From assembly GCF_007096885.1 (NCBI RefSeq), contig NZ_VJNO01000058.1, positions 1 through 33,497 of the forward strand: DNA of 33,497 nt, written 5' to 3'. Position 1 is the stretch's first letter. Every line of letters begins with the position of its first letter. Below the pieces are notes generated by a model. It ran no database searches, was not told the DNA's origin, and worked only from the letters and a program-made list of their open reading frames with translations. The DNA comes from Streptomyces sp. 130. GTDB taxonomy: Bacteria; Actinomycetota; Actinomycetes; Streptomycetales; Streptomycetaceae. The translations under genes were made by a program, and so were the position numbers. This document shows, piece after piece, positions 14,308-22,742 of this stretch.

Positions 14308-15633
14308 GTGAAAGCCCACCGATCCACGCCCGAGAGCCCGGACGCCCCGACGAGCCTCAAGAAGGACCTCACCACCCCGCTGCTCTACTTCTTCATCCTC
14401 GGAGACGTCCTCGGCGCCGGCGTCTACGTCCTGGTCGGCGAAGTAGCGGCCGATTCCGGCGGCGCCGTCTGGGTGCCCCTCCTGGTGGCCCTGTGCCTGG
14501 CGCTGCTGACCGCCGCCTCGTACGCCGAACTGGCCACGAAGTACCCGCGCGCGGGAGGCGCCTCCCACTACGCGACCCTCGCCTACGGGCCCTTCACCGG
14601 GTTCGTCGCCGGCTTCTGCATGCTCGCGGCCGGGGTGGTGTCGGTGGCGGCCCTGGCCCGGGGGTTCGCCGGTGACTACCTCTCCGAGTTCGTCACGCTT
14701 CCGCTGGTCCTGGTGACCGTCGTCTTCCTGACGGCCCTCGCGCTGCTCAACGCCCGGGGCATCAGCGAGTCGACCCGCGCCAACGCCGTCGCCACCGTCA
14801 TCGAGGTGAGCGGCCTGCTGCTGGTGATCGGACTCGGCTGCTGGATCGTGCTGCGCGGCGACGGGGACCTGGGCCGGCTCACCGACCTCGGCACCGAGAG
14901 CGAAGGACCCGTCCTGGCGGTCCTGAGCGGCGCGGTCCTCGCGTACTACTCCTTCGTCGGCTTCGAGACCTCCGTCAACGTGGCCGAGGAGACGCGTGAC
15001 CCCCGCCGCTCCTACCCGAGGGCGCTCTTCGGCGCGCTGATCACCGCCGGCGCCGTCTACGCACTGGTCGGCGCCGCCGCCGCGGCCGCCGTGCCGACCC
15101 GCAAGCTGGCCGAGTCCAGCGGGCCGCTGCTCGAAGTCGTCCGCACCGCGGGCGGTGTGCCCACCTGGCTGTTCAGCGCGATCGCACTGGTGGCCGTGGC
15201 CAACGGCGCGCTCCTGACCGGCATCATGTCCTCGCGCCTGGCCTACGGCATGGCCCGCGACGGGCTGCTGCCGCGCTTTCTGACGGCTGTGCTCCCGGGC
15301 CGCCGTACCCCGTGGGCGGCGATCGCCGCGACGACCGCCCTCTCCCTGCTGCTCGCGCTGACCGGCGACGTCTCCACGCTCGCCTCGACCCTCGTGCTCC
15401 TGCTCCTCGTGGTCTTCTTCCTCGTCAACACGTCGCTGCTCGTGCTGCGCCGCGACCCCGGACGCCCCGGGCACTTCAAGGCCCCGGCCGTCGTGCCCGT
15501 CCTCGGTGCCGCCTCCTGCGTCGGGCTCGCGACACAGATCGAAGGCGACGTCTGGCTGCGGGGCCTCCTGGTGCTCGCCGTGGGCGCCGCCCTCGGCGCC
15601 GTCGCGGCATTCCGACTGCGCCGCGCCCGCTGA
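14308..15633 (+). CDS. APC family amino acid permease
   Basis: This 441-aa membrane protein belongs to the amino acid-polyamine-organocation superfamily with about 12 helices. Helix 1 carries LLYFFILGDVLGAGVYVLVG, in which the unwound GAGVY motif binds substrate backbone atoms. AELATKYPRAGGASHY after helix 2 is the classic APC loop, and SFVGFETSVNVAEETRDPRR is the helix 6 and loop region of the family. MSSRLAYGMARDGLLPRFL is the conserved region around helix 8-9. The GTG at 14308 is chosen because the N-terminus then matches the usual short cytoplasmic tail; upstream codons lack homology. The specific substrate (amino acid or polyamine) is not determined. It is divergent from katE, and both face possible SigB-type promoters. 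Confidence 0.88.
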   Translation: MKAHRSTPESPDAPTSLKKDLTTPLLYFFILGDVLGAGVYVLVGEVAADSGGAVWVPLLVALCLALLTAASYAELATKYPRAGGASHYATLAYGPFTGFVAGFCMLAAGVVSVAALARGFAGDYLSEFVTLPLVLVTVVFLTALALLNARGISESTRANAVATVIEVSGLLLVIGLGCWIVLRGDGDLGRLTDLGTESEGPVLAVLSGAVLAYYSFVGFETSVNVAEETRDPRRSYPRALFGALITAGAVYALVGAAAAAAVPTRKLAESSGPLLEVVRTAGGVPTWLFSAIALVAVANGALLTGIMSSRLAYGMARDGLLPRFLTAVLPGRRTPWAAIAATTALSLLLALTGDVSTLASTLVLLLLVVFFLVNTSLLVLRRDPGRPGHFKAPAVVPVLGAASCVGLATQIEGDVWLRGLLVLAVGAALGAVAAFRLRRAR

Positions 15634-15675
15634 ACCACCCGGTCAGTACGCTGTGTCCGACGACGAGGGGGAGCG

Positions 15676-16074
15676 GTGCACGACAGACCTGCGGACGATC
15701 CGGTGCTTGCGTCCACGGCCGGGCGGCCCTGGTGGGCGGCGAACGAACTGCTCGCGTTCCTCCTGGAGGTGGTGGCGCTCGGCTGCCTCTTTTGGTGGGG
15801 CTTCTCCCTGGCGGACACCCTGGCGGTCCGGGTAGTCCTCGGCACCGCCGTGGTCGTCGCGGCCGTCGTGCTGTGGGCGCTGTTCGCCGCACCGCGCGCC
15901 CGCTTCCGCCCGCCGCTCGCAGGGGTCCTGGCGGTCAAGGCCCTGGTGCTCGGCGGCGGGGCCCTCGCGCTGTACGGGGTCGGGCACCCGGCCGCCGCGG
16001 CGGTGCTGGGCGTCGTCGTCGTGGTCAACACGGTCCTGGCGGAGACCTTCCGGCGCCGGCCCGCCGCCCCGTAG
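15676..16074 (+). CDS. YrdB family (DUF2568) membrane protein
   Basis: The 132-aa product starts at GTG 15676 with GGGGGAG just upstream. It has four hydrophobic segments: ELLAFLLEVVALGCLFWWGF, a second after LAVRVVLGTAVVVAAVVLWA, a third around VLAVKALVLGGGALALYGVG, and a fourth VLGVVVVVNTVLAE. FAAPRARFRP between helices 2 and 3 is characteristic of the YrdB/DUF2568 family. The function of the family is unknown. It stands alone 42 nt after the permease and may be co-transcribed with it. Confidence 0.75.
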   Translation: MHDRPADDPVLASTAGRPWWAANELLAFLLEVVALGCLFWWGFSLADTLAVRVVLGTAVVVAAVVLWALFAAPRARFRPPLAGVLAVKALVLGGGALALYGVGHPAAAAVLGVVVVVNTVLAETFRRRPAAP

Positions 16075-16244
16075 AAGGCCGCACCGCGGGGTTTCCCCCG
16101 GGCGCGGCCGGGCAGCCGACCCGTGAAGTCGGTAGCGTGGACATAACGACGACGACCGGGCGCCCCAGGGGCCGAGGCCCGCAAAAGCTTGACCGGCGCG
16201 TTCGCAGCGGCTCCTGCCCGCCGCCCGGGAAGGGACGGCCGCAC

Positions 16245-17078
16245 ATGTGCCGATGGCTGGCCTATTCCGGCACGAGTGTCGTGCTCAGCGATATCCTCTA
16301 CAAGCCGGAGCACTCGCTCATCGACCAGAGCCTGCACTCCACCATGGGCGTGGAGACGACCAACGGGGACGGCTTCGGGGTCGGCTGGTACGGCCCCGAG
16401 CAGGAGACTCCCGCGATCATCCGCGACACCGGACCCGCCTGGAACAACCGCAACCTCCGGGAGATCGCGAGCCACATCCGCTCGCCGCTGTTCTTCGCCC
16501 ATGTGCGGGCGTCGACGGGAACCGCCATCCAGCAGACCAACTGCCATCCCTTCCGGCACGGCCGCTGGATGTGGATGCACAACGGCGCGATCGCGGACTT
16601 CCACCGGCTGCGGCGCGATCTCTCCCTGGCGCTCGACCCGGCGCTGTTCTCGGCCCTGGAAGGGTCCACGGACTCCGAGGTGATGTTCTATCTCGCGCTG
16701 ACGTTCGGGCTCGACCAGGACGTGCCGGGTGCCGTGGCCCGGATGGCCGGGCTGATCGAACGCGTGGGCCGCGAAGAGGGCGTGGAGCACCCGCTCCAGA
16801 TGACCGTCGCGGTGTCCGACGGCGAACGGCTGTGGTCGTTCCGCTATTCGAGTCTCGGGAAGTCGCGTTCGCTGTTCTACAGCAGCAGGGCCGAGACCGT
16901 GCGAGCCCTCCACCCCGACCTGGACTTCCTGCGGGGCGTGTCCGACAGCACCCGGCTGGTGGTGTCGGAACCCCTGGGCGGACTGCCCGGCGTGTGGAAA
17001 GAGGTGCCGGAGAGCAGCTACGGGGTCGTGCAGCCGGGCGAGGAGGAGCTCCGGCCCTTCGCGCCCGAACCCGTGTGA
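16245..17078 (+). CDS. Class II glutamine amidotransferase (YafJ/EgtC-like)
   Basis: The 277-aa protein begins MCRWLAYSG, so after Met removal Cys2 becomes the N-terminal nucleophile of an Ntn-type glutaminase domain. Supporting motifs are NGDGFGVGWYG (40-50), FAHVRAST (84-91) with the conserved Arg88, and MHNGAIADF (111-119) with the oxyanion-hole Asn113-Gly114. The C-terminal part (about 160-277) is shorter than a synthase domain, so this is a stand-alone glutaminase/hydrolase. EgtC is one relative, but no egtB or egtD gene is in the window. Start ATG 16245 has a GGGAAGGGA site. A TAGCGT -10-like element is at 16133-16138. It converges with the PfpI gene on a shared hairpin. Confidence 0.85.
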   Translation: MCRWLAYSGTSVVLSDILYKPEHSLIDQSLHSTMGVETTNGDGFGVGWYGPEQETPAIIRDTGPAWNNRNLREIASHIRSPLFFAHVRASTGTAIQQTNCHPFRHGRWMWMHNGAIADFHRLRRDLSLALDPALFSALEGSTDSEVMFYLALTFGLDQDVPGAVARMAGLIERVGREEGVEHPLQMTVAVSDGERLWSFRYSSLGKSRSLFYSSRAETVRALHPDLDFLRGVSDSTRLVVSEPLGGLPGVWKEVPESSYGVVQPGEEELRPFAPEPV

Positions 17079-17098
17079 AGACCCCCCGGCACCCGTGC

Positions 17099-17132
17099 GG
17101 AGGCCGCCCGGCCGGATCGCCGGGCGGCCTCC
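17099..17132. terminator. 14-bp perfect hairpin shared by convergent genes
   Basis: GGAGGCCGCCCGGC (17099-17112) pairs with GCCGGGCGGCCTCC (17119-17132) around a CGGATC loop. It lies between the stops of the amidotransferase (plus) and the PfpI gene (minus), so it can end both transcripts. Confidence 0.75.
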
Positions 17133-17146
17133 TGCGCGCGAGTGCC

Positions 17147-17704
17147 TCAGGCGGCGAGCGCGGCGTCGACCTCCTTGAGGAACGGGTCCAGGTCGCCCGG
17201 GTTGCGCGAGGTGATGAGCTTCCAGCCGCCGGACTCGTCGGTCACGACCGGCTCGTCCACCCAGTCACCGCCGGCGTTGCGCACGTCGGTCCGCAACGAG
17301 GCGTACGAGGTGAGCCGCTTGCCCTTGACGCTGCCGGTCTCCACCAGCACCCACGGCCCGTGGCAGATGGCCGCCACGGGGCGCCCGGAGCCGGTGAACG
17401 ACCGCACGATGTCACAGGCCGGGCCCTGGAGCCGCAGCGTGTCGGCGTTCAGGGTGCCTCCCGGGACGAGCAGCAGGTCGTAGCCGGCCGGGTCGACGTC
17501 CTCCAGTGCGAGATCGGCGCGTACGGACGTGCCGGGGTCCTTGTCGCCGACGAGCGTCTGGATGTCGTCCTTCTCCAGGGCGGCGACATCGACCCGCACC
17601 CCGCGCTCGCGCAGATGGCCGAGCGGCACGACGAGTTCGTCCTGCTCCACGCCGTAGTTGGTGACGATGGCCAGCACCCTGCCCTTGCTGCCGTTGTCGC
17701 TCAT
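17147..17704 (-). CDS. DJ-1/PfpI family protein (stress-type class I amidotransferase fold)
   Basis: This 185-aa protein has the DJ-1/PfpI fold. The nucleophile elbow AAICHGPWVL holds Cys114 and His115, and Glu20 in YGVEQDEL matches the conserved acidic residue. LLLVPGGTLNADTLR is the usual strand and oxyanion region, and GKRLTSYASLRTDVRNAGG with DEPVVTDESGGWKLITSRNP is the typical PfpI C-terminal half. Family members act as deglycase/protease-like or chaperone-like stress proteins (B. subtilis GSP18/YfkM type). ATG 17704 has GGAAGGA upstream. A weak SigB-like match (17772-17796, minus) lies about 70 nt before the start. It is monocistronic. Confidence 0.9.
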   Translation of the reverse strand: MSDNGSKGRVLAIVTNYGVEQDELVVPLGHLRERGVRVDVAALEKDDIQTLVGDKDPGTSVRADLALEDVDPAGYDLLLVPGGTLNADTLRLQGPACDIVRSFTGSGRPVAAICHGPWVLVETGSVKGKRLTSYASLRTDVRNAGGDWVDEPVVTDESGGWKLITSRNPGDLDPFLKEVDAALAA

Positions 17705-17866
17705 GTTCTGCCGTCCTTCCGTCCTACGGGGAACACGCCCGGTGACGTGGCTTCCGGGTCGCAGCCTCTGGGTTCCCCGCCCGGGCGCGCTCATTCATCC
17801 GCACCGCCCGCCGTGCTGTCGCGGCGTCGGCGGCGGACCCCCATGGTGGGAGAGCGGCACCCCGGC

Positions 17867-17891
17867 GGTTGACGCGCCGGACGCGGGGTAC
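17867..17891 (+). promoter_or_regulatory. SigB-type promoter-like sequence for the diiron oxidase-like gene
   Basis: GGTT (17867-17870), 15 nt, then GGGTAC (17886-17891). The start would be around 17899, about 45 nt before the ATG at 17944. Identical -35-like GGTT and spacing recur upstream of the csbD-like gene. Confidence 0.5.
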
Positions 17892-17943
17892 CGGGCCGGG
17901 TGCCGAGCGAAACGTACGGGGAGAGACGACGAGGAGAGGCAAC

Positions 17944-18915
17944 ATGGCCGGTCGGACGGGCGGACCCGGGCTTCCCCGGGCCCGCGGCGAGCTCTCGGCG
18001 GCGGTCGTCGCCCACCTCCGGGGAGAGGGCCTCCTGCCCGGCCCGTCCCTGGCCGACGCGGCCGAGCCCTACGGGGACGACCTCCAGCTCGCCCTGTACG
18101 TCTGCTACGAGCTCCACTACCGGGGCTTCGAGGGGGTGGACCCGGCCCTGGAATGGGACCCCTCACTGCTGGCGGTCAGGGCGGCCCTGGAGCGCCGCTT
18201 CGAGTCCGCGCTGCGCCGGGACGTCCCGCCGGGGGCCGGCCTGGACGACACCCTGGACGCGCTGCTCGTGGAGCCGGTCGACGGCACGGGCGTGTCGCAC
18301 TTCCTCCAGGAACACGCCACACCGGACCGGCTGCGGGCCTACGCCGCCCAGCGCTCCCTTTACCACCTGAAGGAGGCCGACCCGCACGCCTGGGTGCTGC
18401 CCCGGCTCAGCGGGCGCGCCAAGGCGGGCATGGCCGCGATCGAGTACGACGAGTTCGGCGCCGGCCGCGCCGACCGCGTCCACGCCCGGCTCTTCGCCGA
18501 CCTCATGGCGGACCTGGGCCTGGAGACGGCGTACGGCCACTATCTGGACGACGGCCACTCCGAGATGCTGGCCCTCGTCAACCTCATGTCCCTGTTCGGC
18601 CTGCACCGGCGGCTGCGCGGCGCCCTGGTCGGTCACTTCGCCGCCGTCGAGATCACCTCGTCGCCCGCCTCCCGCCGCCTCGCGCTCGCCATGAAACGGG
18701 CGGGCGCTGGGCCCGCCGCCGAGTTCTTCTACACCGAACACGTCGAGGCGGACGCGGTGCACGAGCAGGTCGTCCGGCACGACGTCGTACGGGGGCTGCT
18801 GGACGACGAACCCGGCCTGGAGGCGGACATCGTCTTCGGCATCGACGCCACCGGCTTCCTGGAGGACCGCCTCGGCGACCGGCTCCTGAGGGACTGGGGC
18901 GCCGCCGCGGGGTGA
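17944..18915 (+). CDS. Iron-containing redox enzyme family (haem-oxygenase-like diiron protein)
   Basis: The 323-aa protein is nearly all helical and matches the actinomycete iron-containing redox enzyme family, part of the haem-oxygenase-like diiron oxidase (HDO) group. Likely ligands are Glu56/His58 in YELHYRGFEG and the C-terminal EHVEADAVHE stretch with its Glu/His residues. AAIEYDEFGAGRADRVHARLF is a typical middle region. Characterised HDO members carry out oxygen-dependent N-oxygenation or C-C cleavage, but the substrate here is unknown. ATG 17944 has GAGGAGAGG upstream. It follows a SigB-type promoter-like sequence and is not in an operon. Confidence 0.8.
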   Translation: MAGRTGGPGLPRARGELSAAVVAHLRGEGLLPGPSLADAAEPYGDDLQLALYVCYELHYRGFEGVDPALEWDPSLLAVRAALERRFESALRRDVPPGAGLDDTLDALLVEPVDGTGVSHFLQEHATPDRLRAYAAQRSLYHLKEADPHAWVLPRLSGRAKAGMAAIEYDEFGAGRADRVHARLFADLMADLGLETAYGHYLDDGHSEMLALVNLMSLFGLHRRLRGALVGHFAAVEITSSPASRRLALAMKRAGAGPAAEFFYTEHVEADAVHEQVVRHDVVRGLLDDEPGLEADIVFGIDATGFLEDRLGDRLLRDWGAAAG

Positions 18916-18978
18916 GCCACCTCGTGGCACACTCTTCCGATCACGGGGGGCAGGTCCCCCGCGCACTGGGGGGTACGC

Positions 18979-19527
18979 GTGAACAGGGTGGGGTGGGCCG
19001 CCGCCGGCCCGGCGGCGGGGTTGCGCGGCGTGACCGGCGGCGGGGGCGGCGGCCATGACCCGGGCGGGAACGGGGCGGCCGCGGCCGCCCCGAGGCCGGA
19101 GGACTCCGGTCCGATCACCAAGGCCAAGATGCGCCTGGTACTGGACGGTGTCACCAAGGACACGGGGGCGCAGCCGAACGACCCGAAATGGGCGGCCGAA
19201 AACGCCGGCTCGTCCAGCCCCCTGGGCGCGTGCTCCGTCATCTACAAGTCGTTCGACGCAGCCGCCTCCACACTGGACCTGCACCAGACCAACGCCCTCG
19301 CTGCCGCGCTGACCGGCCGAGGATGGACAGAGACCAAGAAGCGTGACGCGCGAAAGGCACCGGACGGCACGGTCCGCGAGGTGGAAGCGGTGTTCAAGAA
19401 GCGCGGCTGGACCATAGTCATGGACCACTACCTGGGCCTGCACGACCAGATGCTCAGTCTGATCGCCTGGGAGGACGCCTGCATGAAGAAGGCCGGAGGA
19501 GCCGAATACACCACGCCCTCCAGCTGA
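18979..19527 (+). CDS. Putative exported protein with a degenerate lipoprotein signal
   Basis: No named family recognised. The 182-aa protein opens with VNRVGWAAAGPAAGLRGVTG, then a Gly-rich stretch and PGGNGAAAAAPRP, which is the shape of a Streptomyces lipoprotein leader. The lipobox cysteine is missing: VTGG stands where VTGC would be expected. The hydrophobic core is also broken by Pro and Arg. The mature part (about 43-182) is soluble and holds two cysteines (GACSV, DACMKK), with RLVLDGVTKDTGAQPNDPKW and IVMDHYLGLHDQML. Start GTG 18979 has GGGGGG upstream. Either the protein is no longer lipidated or there is a base error. It converges with the ANTAR gene. Confidence 0.6.
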   Translation: MNRVGWAAAGPAAGLRGVTGGGGGGHDPGGNGAAAAAPRPEDSGPITKAKMRLVLDGVTKDTGAQPNDPKWAAENAGSSSPLGACSVIYKSFDAAASTLDLHQTNALAAALTGRGWTETKKRDARKAPDGTVREVEAVFKKRGWTIVMDHYLGLHDQMLSLIAWEDACMKKAGGAEYTTPSS

Positions 19528-19549
19528 CGGGATACGGCCGGACCCGGCC

Positions 19550-20269
19550 CTAGGCTCCGTCCGCCCGCACCTCGCCCAGCAGCCGGCGCAGCTCACGCGT
19601 GCTGCCCCGGCCCCTCGCCCGTACAAGCTCTGCCGCGACGGCGCTCAGCTTGCGGTTCGTACGCTGGGAGAGCGCGCGCAGGACGTCGAACGCCCGGTCC
19701 GGGGCGCAGTCCAGCAGGTGCGTCACGATGCCGATGGCCTGGTCGATCACGGCCCGCGACACCATCGCCGTCCGCAGCTGCTCCGCCTCCGCCTCGGCCC
19801 CGGTCCGGGCCTGCTCGCGCAGCAGGCCGCCGACCGTCTCCTCGGCCAGCACCACGACCGCCGCCCGGGCCGCCGCCGTCAGCCGCCACGGCCGAAACGC
19901 GTACAGGGTGACCGTCGTCGTGACGCCCTCCGCCATGGCCGGCACCGCCGCACAGGCGCGCAGACCCCGTTCCAGCGCCGCCACCCGGAAATCCGGCCAC
20001 CGCGCGTCGGCGACGAGATCGGCGGCCTCGACCGTCCGCAGGGAGCGGGCGGCCTCGACACCGGGCCCCGCGCCGGTCTCCTCCTGCAGCGCTGCCAGGA
20101 CCGCGAGATCCGGGTGGGTCGCAGCGCTGTGCCCTTCCCCACCGGGGCACCGCAGAAACACCGTCGCGCCCCGGCACCCGGCCGAACAGCGCATCGCCCG
20201 CCGGCCGAGCCCGACGAGCCACGGCGCCACGGCCGCGTCATCGGTCACCGTGGTCATCGGCCGCGTCAC
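19550..20269 (-). CDS. GAF-ANTAR transcription antitermination regulator
   Basis: The 239-aa product has a GAF-like sensor domain (about residues 18-150; DLAVLAALQEETGAGPG, RSLRTVEAADLVADARWPDF, VTTTVTLYAFRPWRLT). A C-terminal ANTAR RNA-binding domain (about 163-217) contains AMVSRAVIDQAIGIVTHLLD and a DRAFDVLRALSQRTNRKLSAV-like helix pair. ANTAR proteins bind paired hairpins in nascent RNA and prevent termination. The GTG at 20269 has GGAAGG 6 nt upstream; ATG 20257 is an alternative. It is divergent from the PAS-GAF gene across 103 nt, which suggests linked signalling. The RNA target was not found. Confidence 0.85.
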   Translation of the reverse strand: MTRPMTTVTDDAAVAPWLVGLGRRAMRCSAGCRGATVFLRCPGGEGHSAATHPDLAVLAALQEETGAGPGVEAARSLRTVEAADLVADARWPDFRVAALERGLRACAAVPAMAEGVTTTVTLYAFRPWRLTAAARAAVVVLAEETVGGLLREQARTGAEAEAEQLRTAMVSRAVIDQAIGIVTHLLDCAPDRAFDVLRALSQRTNRKLSAVAAELVRARGRGSTRELRRLLGEVRADGA

Positions 20270-20360
20270 CTTCCGCCTTCCCGGGAGCGTTCCGGCCCCG
20301 CCGAAGCGGAACGGAACGGGACCCGCCGCGCCGGTCGGCGCCGCGGCACCGGTGATCGGC

Positions 20361-20366
20361 TAGCTT
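20361..20366 (+). promoter_or_regulatory. -10-like TAGCTT for a leaderless PAS-GAF transcript
   Basis: TAGCTT (20361-20366) lies 6 nt before ATG 20373 and there is no ribosome binding site. This spacing is that of leaderless actinomycete genes whose transcript starts at the A of the ATG. No clear -35 element was found. Confidence 0.45.
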
Positions 20367-20372
20367 CGTCGT

Positions 20373-21512
20373 ATGAACGGGCCACCGGAGGGCGAGAGCG
20401 GTCTTCAGGACCTCGTCGCCCGCGCCCGGGAACTGCGCGCGGCCCGGGACCATCCTCCCGCCGAATACCCGGTCCTGCTCGACGCGGCCCTCGCGGAGCT
20501 GGACCACGCGATCGAGACCCTGCGCCGGGCGGAGGCCTCGCAGGGACCGCCCCGGACACCGGGCGGGAGGGCGGCACCGTACCCGTTCAAGGCCGTCTTC
20601 GACCACCTGCCGTGGCCCGTCGTCCTGACCGACGGGCAGACCGTGGTGCGCCGCCTCAACCCGGCCGCCGCCGAGCTGACCGGGCTCCATCCGGGGTACG
20701 CCGCGGGGCGGCCCCTCGCCGCGCTCCTGCGCCCCGCCGACCGGGCCGCCCTCCGCGCCCACGCGGCGGCCGTGGCCGCAGGCGGGGGAGGCCGCAGCCT
20801 CCCGGTCCGCATCCCCGGACTGCCGGACGGCCCGCTGTACGCCACACTCACCGGGATCGACGCGCCGGGGGAGCGGGGGCGGGACGTGCTCGTCGTGCTC
20901 GCACCGGGACCGGCGCCGGGCCCCCGCACCGCCGGCCGGGCCGCTGACCGGCCCGGCCCCTCGGCGGTCGTACGCCAGGCCGAGCTGACCGGCCTCCTGG
21001 ACCGCACCGCCCGGGCCCTCCTGGACCGCGAGCCTTCCGCGGCGGCCCTCGGTGCCGTGGCGGGGCTCCTGCGCGACGGCCTCGCGGACTGGGCGCTGCT
21101 CGACCTGGGGCCCCCGGACGAGCCGGTACGGATCGCGGTCCACGGCCCTCCGGCGCCCGACGACGAAGGGCTGGAGAAGGCGTTCCTCCGGCAGGACCCG
21201 CGCGCCTGCCCCGTGGCCGCCGAGGTGCTGGCCTCCGGCGCGGCGGTGGTGGAACAGCTGACGGACGACCTGGACAGGCTGGGGGCGGACGAGGCCGGCG
21301 TGCCGCTCATGGTCCGCGCGGAAGGCACGGCCCTGCTCTCCGTGGCGCTGACCGCGCCCGAGGGCCCGGCGGTGCTGGGGGCGCTGACCCTGCTCCGGGG
21401 CGGGGCCGGACCGCCGTTCTCGCTGCTGGAGGCCGCCGCCGCGGAGATCGCGGCCGGCCACATGGCCGTCGTCGCGCGGCGGGGCGGTGCGGGCGGTCCC
21501 CGGACGCGCTGA
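20373..21512 (+). CDS. PAS-GAF sensor protein without an output domain
   Basis: The 379-aa cytoplasmic protein has an N-terminal helix (LQDLVARARELRAARD) that may form a coiled coil. A PAS domain follows at about 72-185 (FKAVFDHLPWPVVLTDG, RLNPAAAELTGLHPGYAAGR). A GAF-like domain is at about 215-365 (ELTGLLDRTARALLDREP, LLRDGLADWALLDLG, LTLLRGGAGPPFSLLEAAAA). In Streptomyces such modules usually precede a PP2C phosphatase or ANTAR domain, but this protein stops after the GAF domain. It therefore looks like a sensor that must act through a partner, perhaps the divergent ANTAR regulator. The start is the ATG at 20373, probably leaderless. Confidence 0.8.
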   Translation: MNGPPEGESGLQDLVARARELRAARDHPPAEYPVLLDAALAELDHAIETLRRAEASQGPPRTPGGRAAPYPFKAVFDHLPWPVVLTDGQTVVRRLNPAAAELTGLHPGYAAGRPLAALLRPADRAALRAHAAAVAAGGGGRSLPVRIPGLPDGPLYATLTGIDAPGERGRDVLVVLAPGPAPGPRTAGRAADRPGPSAVVRQAELTGLLDRTARALLDREPSAAALGAVAGLLRDGLADWALLDLGPPDEPVRIAVHGPPAPDDEGLEKAFLRQDPRACPVAAEVLASGAAVVEQLTDDLDRLGADEAGVPLMVRAEGTALLSVALTAPEGPAVLGALTLLRGGAGPPFSLLEAAAAEIAAGHMAVVARRGGAGGPRTR

Positions 21513-21648
21513 GCGGACGGCGCGCCGAGAAAGGCCGACCGGTCAGGGGTGCCGGCGCCGTGAGGTGGCACACGGCGAAGTGGGGGAGGGTGGAAGGCAC
21601 CTCGGCACGTGAGGGCCCGCCCCCGGCCGATCGAGCATGGAGGACATG

Positions 21649-22740
21649 ATGGTGCGGACTGTGGGTGTCGAGGAGGAGCTGCTGCTCGTCGACGAACGGA
21701 GCGGCGACCCCAGGGCGCTGTCGACGGCCGTCCTGGCCCTGGCCGAGCGGCGCGCCGAAGGCGACTCGGCCTTCGAGCAGGAGCTGCACCGCCAGCAGCT
21801 GGAGTTCGCCACCGAGCCGCGCGCGGACATGGGGGAACTCGCGGACGAGATCCTGCGCTGGCGGGCGGAGGCCGCCCGCAGTGCCGCCGAGGCCGGGGGA
21901 GCGGTGGCCGCGCTCGCCACCTCCCCGCTGCCCGTCAGCCCGTCCATCGGCGAGGGCGAACGGTACCGCTGGCTGGCCGACAGGTTCGGGCTGACCACGC
22001 AGGAGCAGCTGACCTGCGGCTGCCATGTGCACGTCTCCGTGGAGTCGGACGAGGAGGGCGTCGCGGTCCTGGACCGCATCCGCCCCTGGCTCGCGGTGCT
22101 GCTCGCGCTGAGCTCCAACTCGCCCTTCTGGCAGGGCAAGGACACCGCGTACAGCAGCTACCGCAGCCGGGTCTGGGGCCGCTGGCCCTCGGCCGGGCCG
22201 ATGGAACTGTTCGGCTCCGCGCGCCGTTACCACGACGAGGTCGAAGCCCTCGTCGGCACGGGCGTCCTGAGGGACAAGGGCATGATCTACTTCGACGCCC
22301 GGCTCTCGCACCGCTATCCCACGGTCGAGGTCAGGGTCGCGGACGTCTGCCTCGACCCCGCCGACGCGGCGCTGCTCGCCACGCTGGTGCGCGGCCTGGT
22401 CGACACGGCCGCCCGGGCCTGGCGGGCAGGCGATCCGCCACAGCCGTACGGGGTGGGACTGCTGCGCATGGCCGCCTGGCAGGCCGGCCGCGCGGGTCTG
22501 GAGGGGGAGCTGCTGCACCCCGCCACGATGCGCCCCGCCCCCGCCCCCGCCGTGGTGCACGCCCTCCTCACCCATGTGCGCGACGCGCTGGAGGACAGCG
22601 GGGACCTGGCGGCGGCGCGGGAGGGGATCGAGCGGGTCCTGAAGACCGGCACCGGTGCGCGGATCCAGCGTGAGGCGCTCGCCCGCACGAGCAGCCTCCA
22701 CGACGCCGTCACCGAGTGCGTCAGCCGCACACGCGGGTGA
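21649..22740 (+). CDS. Carboxylate-amine ligase, YbdK family (GCS2 type)
   Basis: The 363-aa protein is an ATP-dependent ligase of the glutamate-cysteine ligase type 2 group. Diagnostic features are GVEEELLLVD at the very N-terminus (acidic metal-binding residues), QQLEFATEPR, CGCHVHVSVES (His pair with metal-binding context), SSNSPFWQGKDTAYSSYRSR and MIYFDARLSHRYPTVEVRVAD. It most likely joins an amine to a glutamyl-type carboxylate, but for YbdK members the physiological substrate is not settled. Upstream ATG codons at 21637 and 21646 overlap or crowd the GGAGG at 21639-21643; the ATG at 21649 has it 5 nt upstream and gives the family-typical start. It ends at the bidirectional hairpin. Confidence 0.88.
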   Translation: MVRTVGVEEELLLVDERSGDPRALSTAVLALAERRAEGDSAFEQELHRQQLEFATEPRADMGELADEILRWRAEAARSAAEAGGAVAALATSPLPVSPSIGEGERYRWLADRFGLTTQEQLTCGCHVHVSVESDEEGVAVLDRIRPWLAVLLALSSNSPFWQGKDTAYSSYRSRVWGRWPSAGPMELFGSARRYHDEVEALVGTGVLRDKGMIYFDARLSHRYPTVEVRVADVCLDPADAALLATLVRGLVDTAARAWRAGDPPQPYGVGLLRMAAWQAGRAGLEGELLHPATMRPAPAPAVVHALLTHVRDALEDSGDLAAAREGIERVLKTGTGARIQREALARTSSLHDAVTECVSRTRG

Positions 22741-22742
22741 GA

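Noticed and set aside
12067..15474. Minus-strand open frame of about 1,135 codons over katE and the permease
   Set aside because: It runs through katE in another frame and antisense to the permease, with low-complexity composition and no start signal.
16245..17078. Naming the class II amidotransferase egtC (ergothioneine pathway)
   Set aside because: No egtB, egtD or egtE lies in the window, and the N-terminus differs from the usual EgtC start.
18971..18976. GGGTAC before the putative lipoprotein gene as a SigB -10
   Set aside because: It ends 2 nt before the GTG, overlaps the ribosome binding site, and no G..T lies at the required distance upstream.
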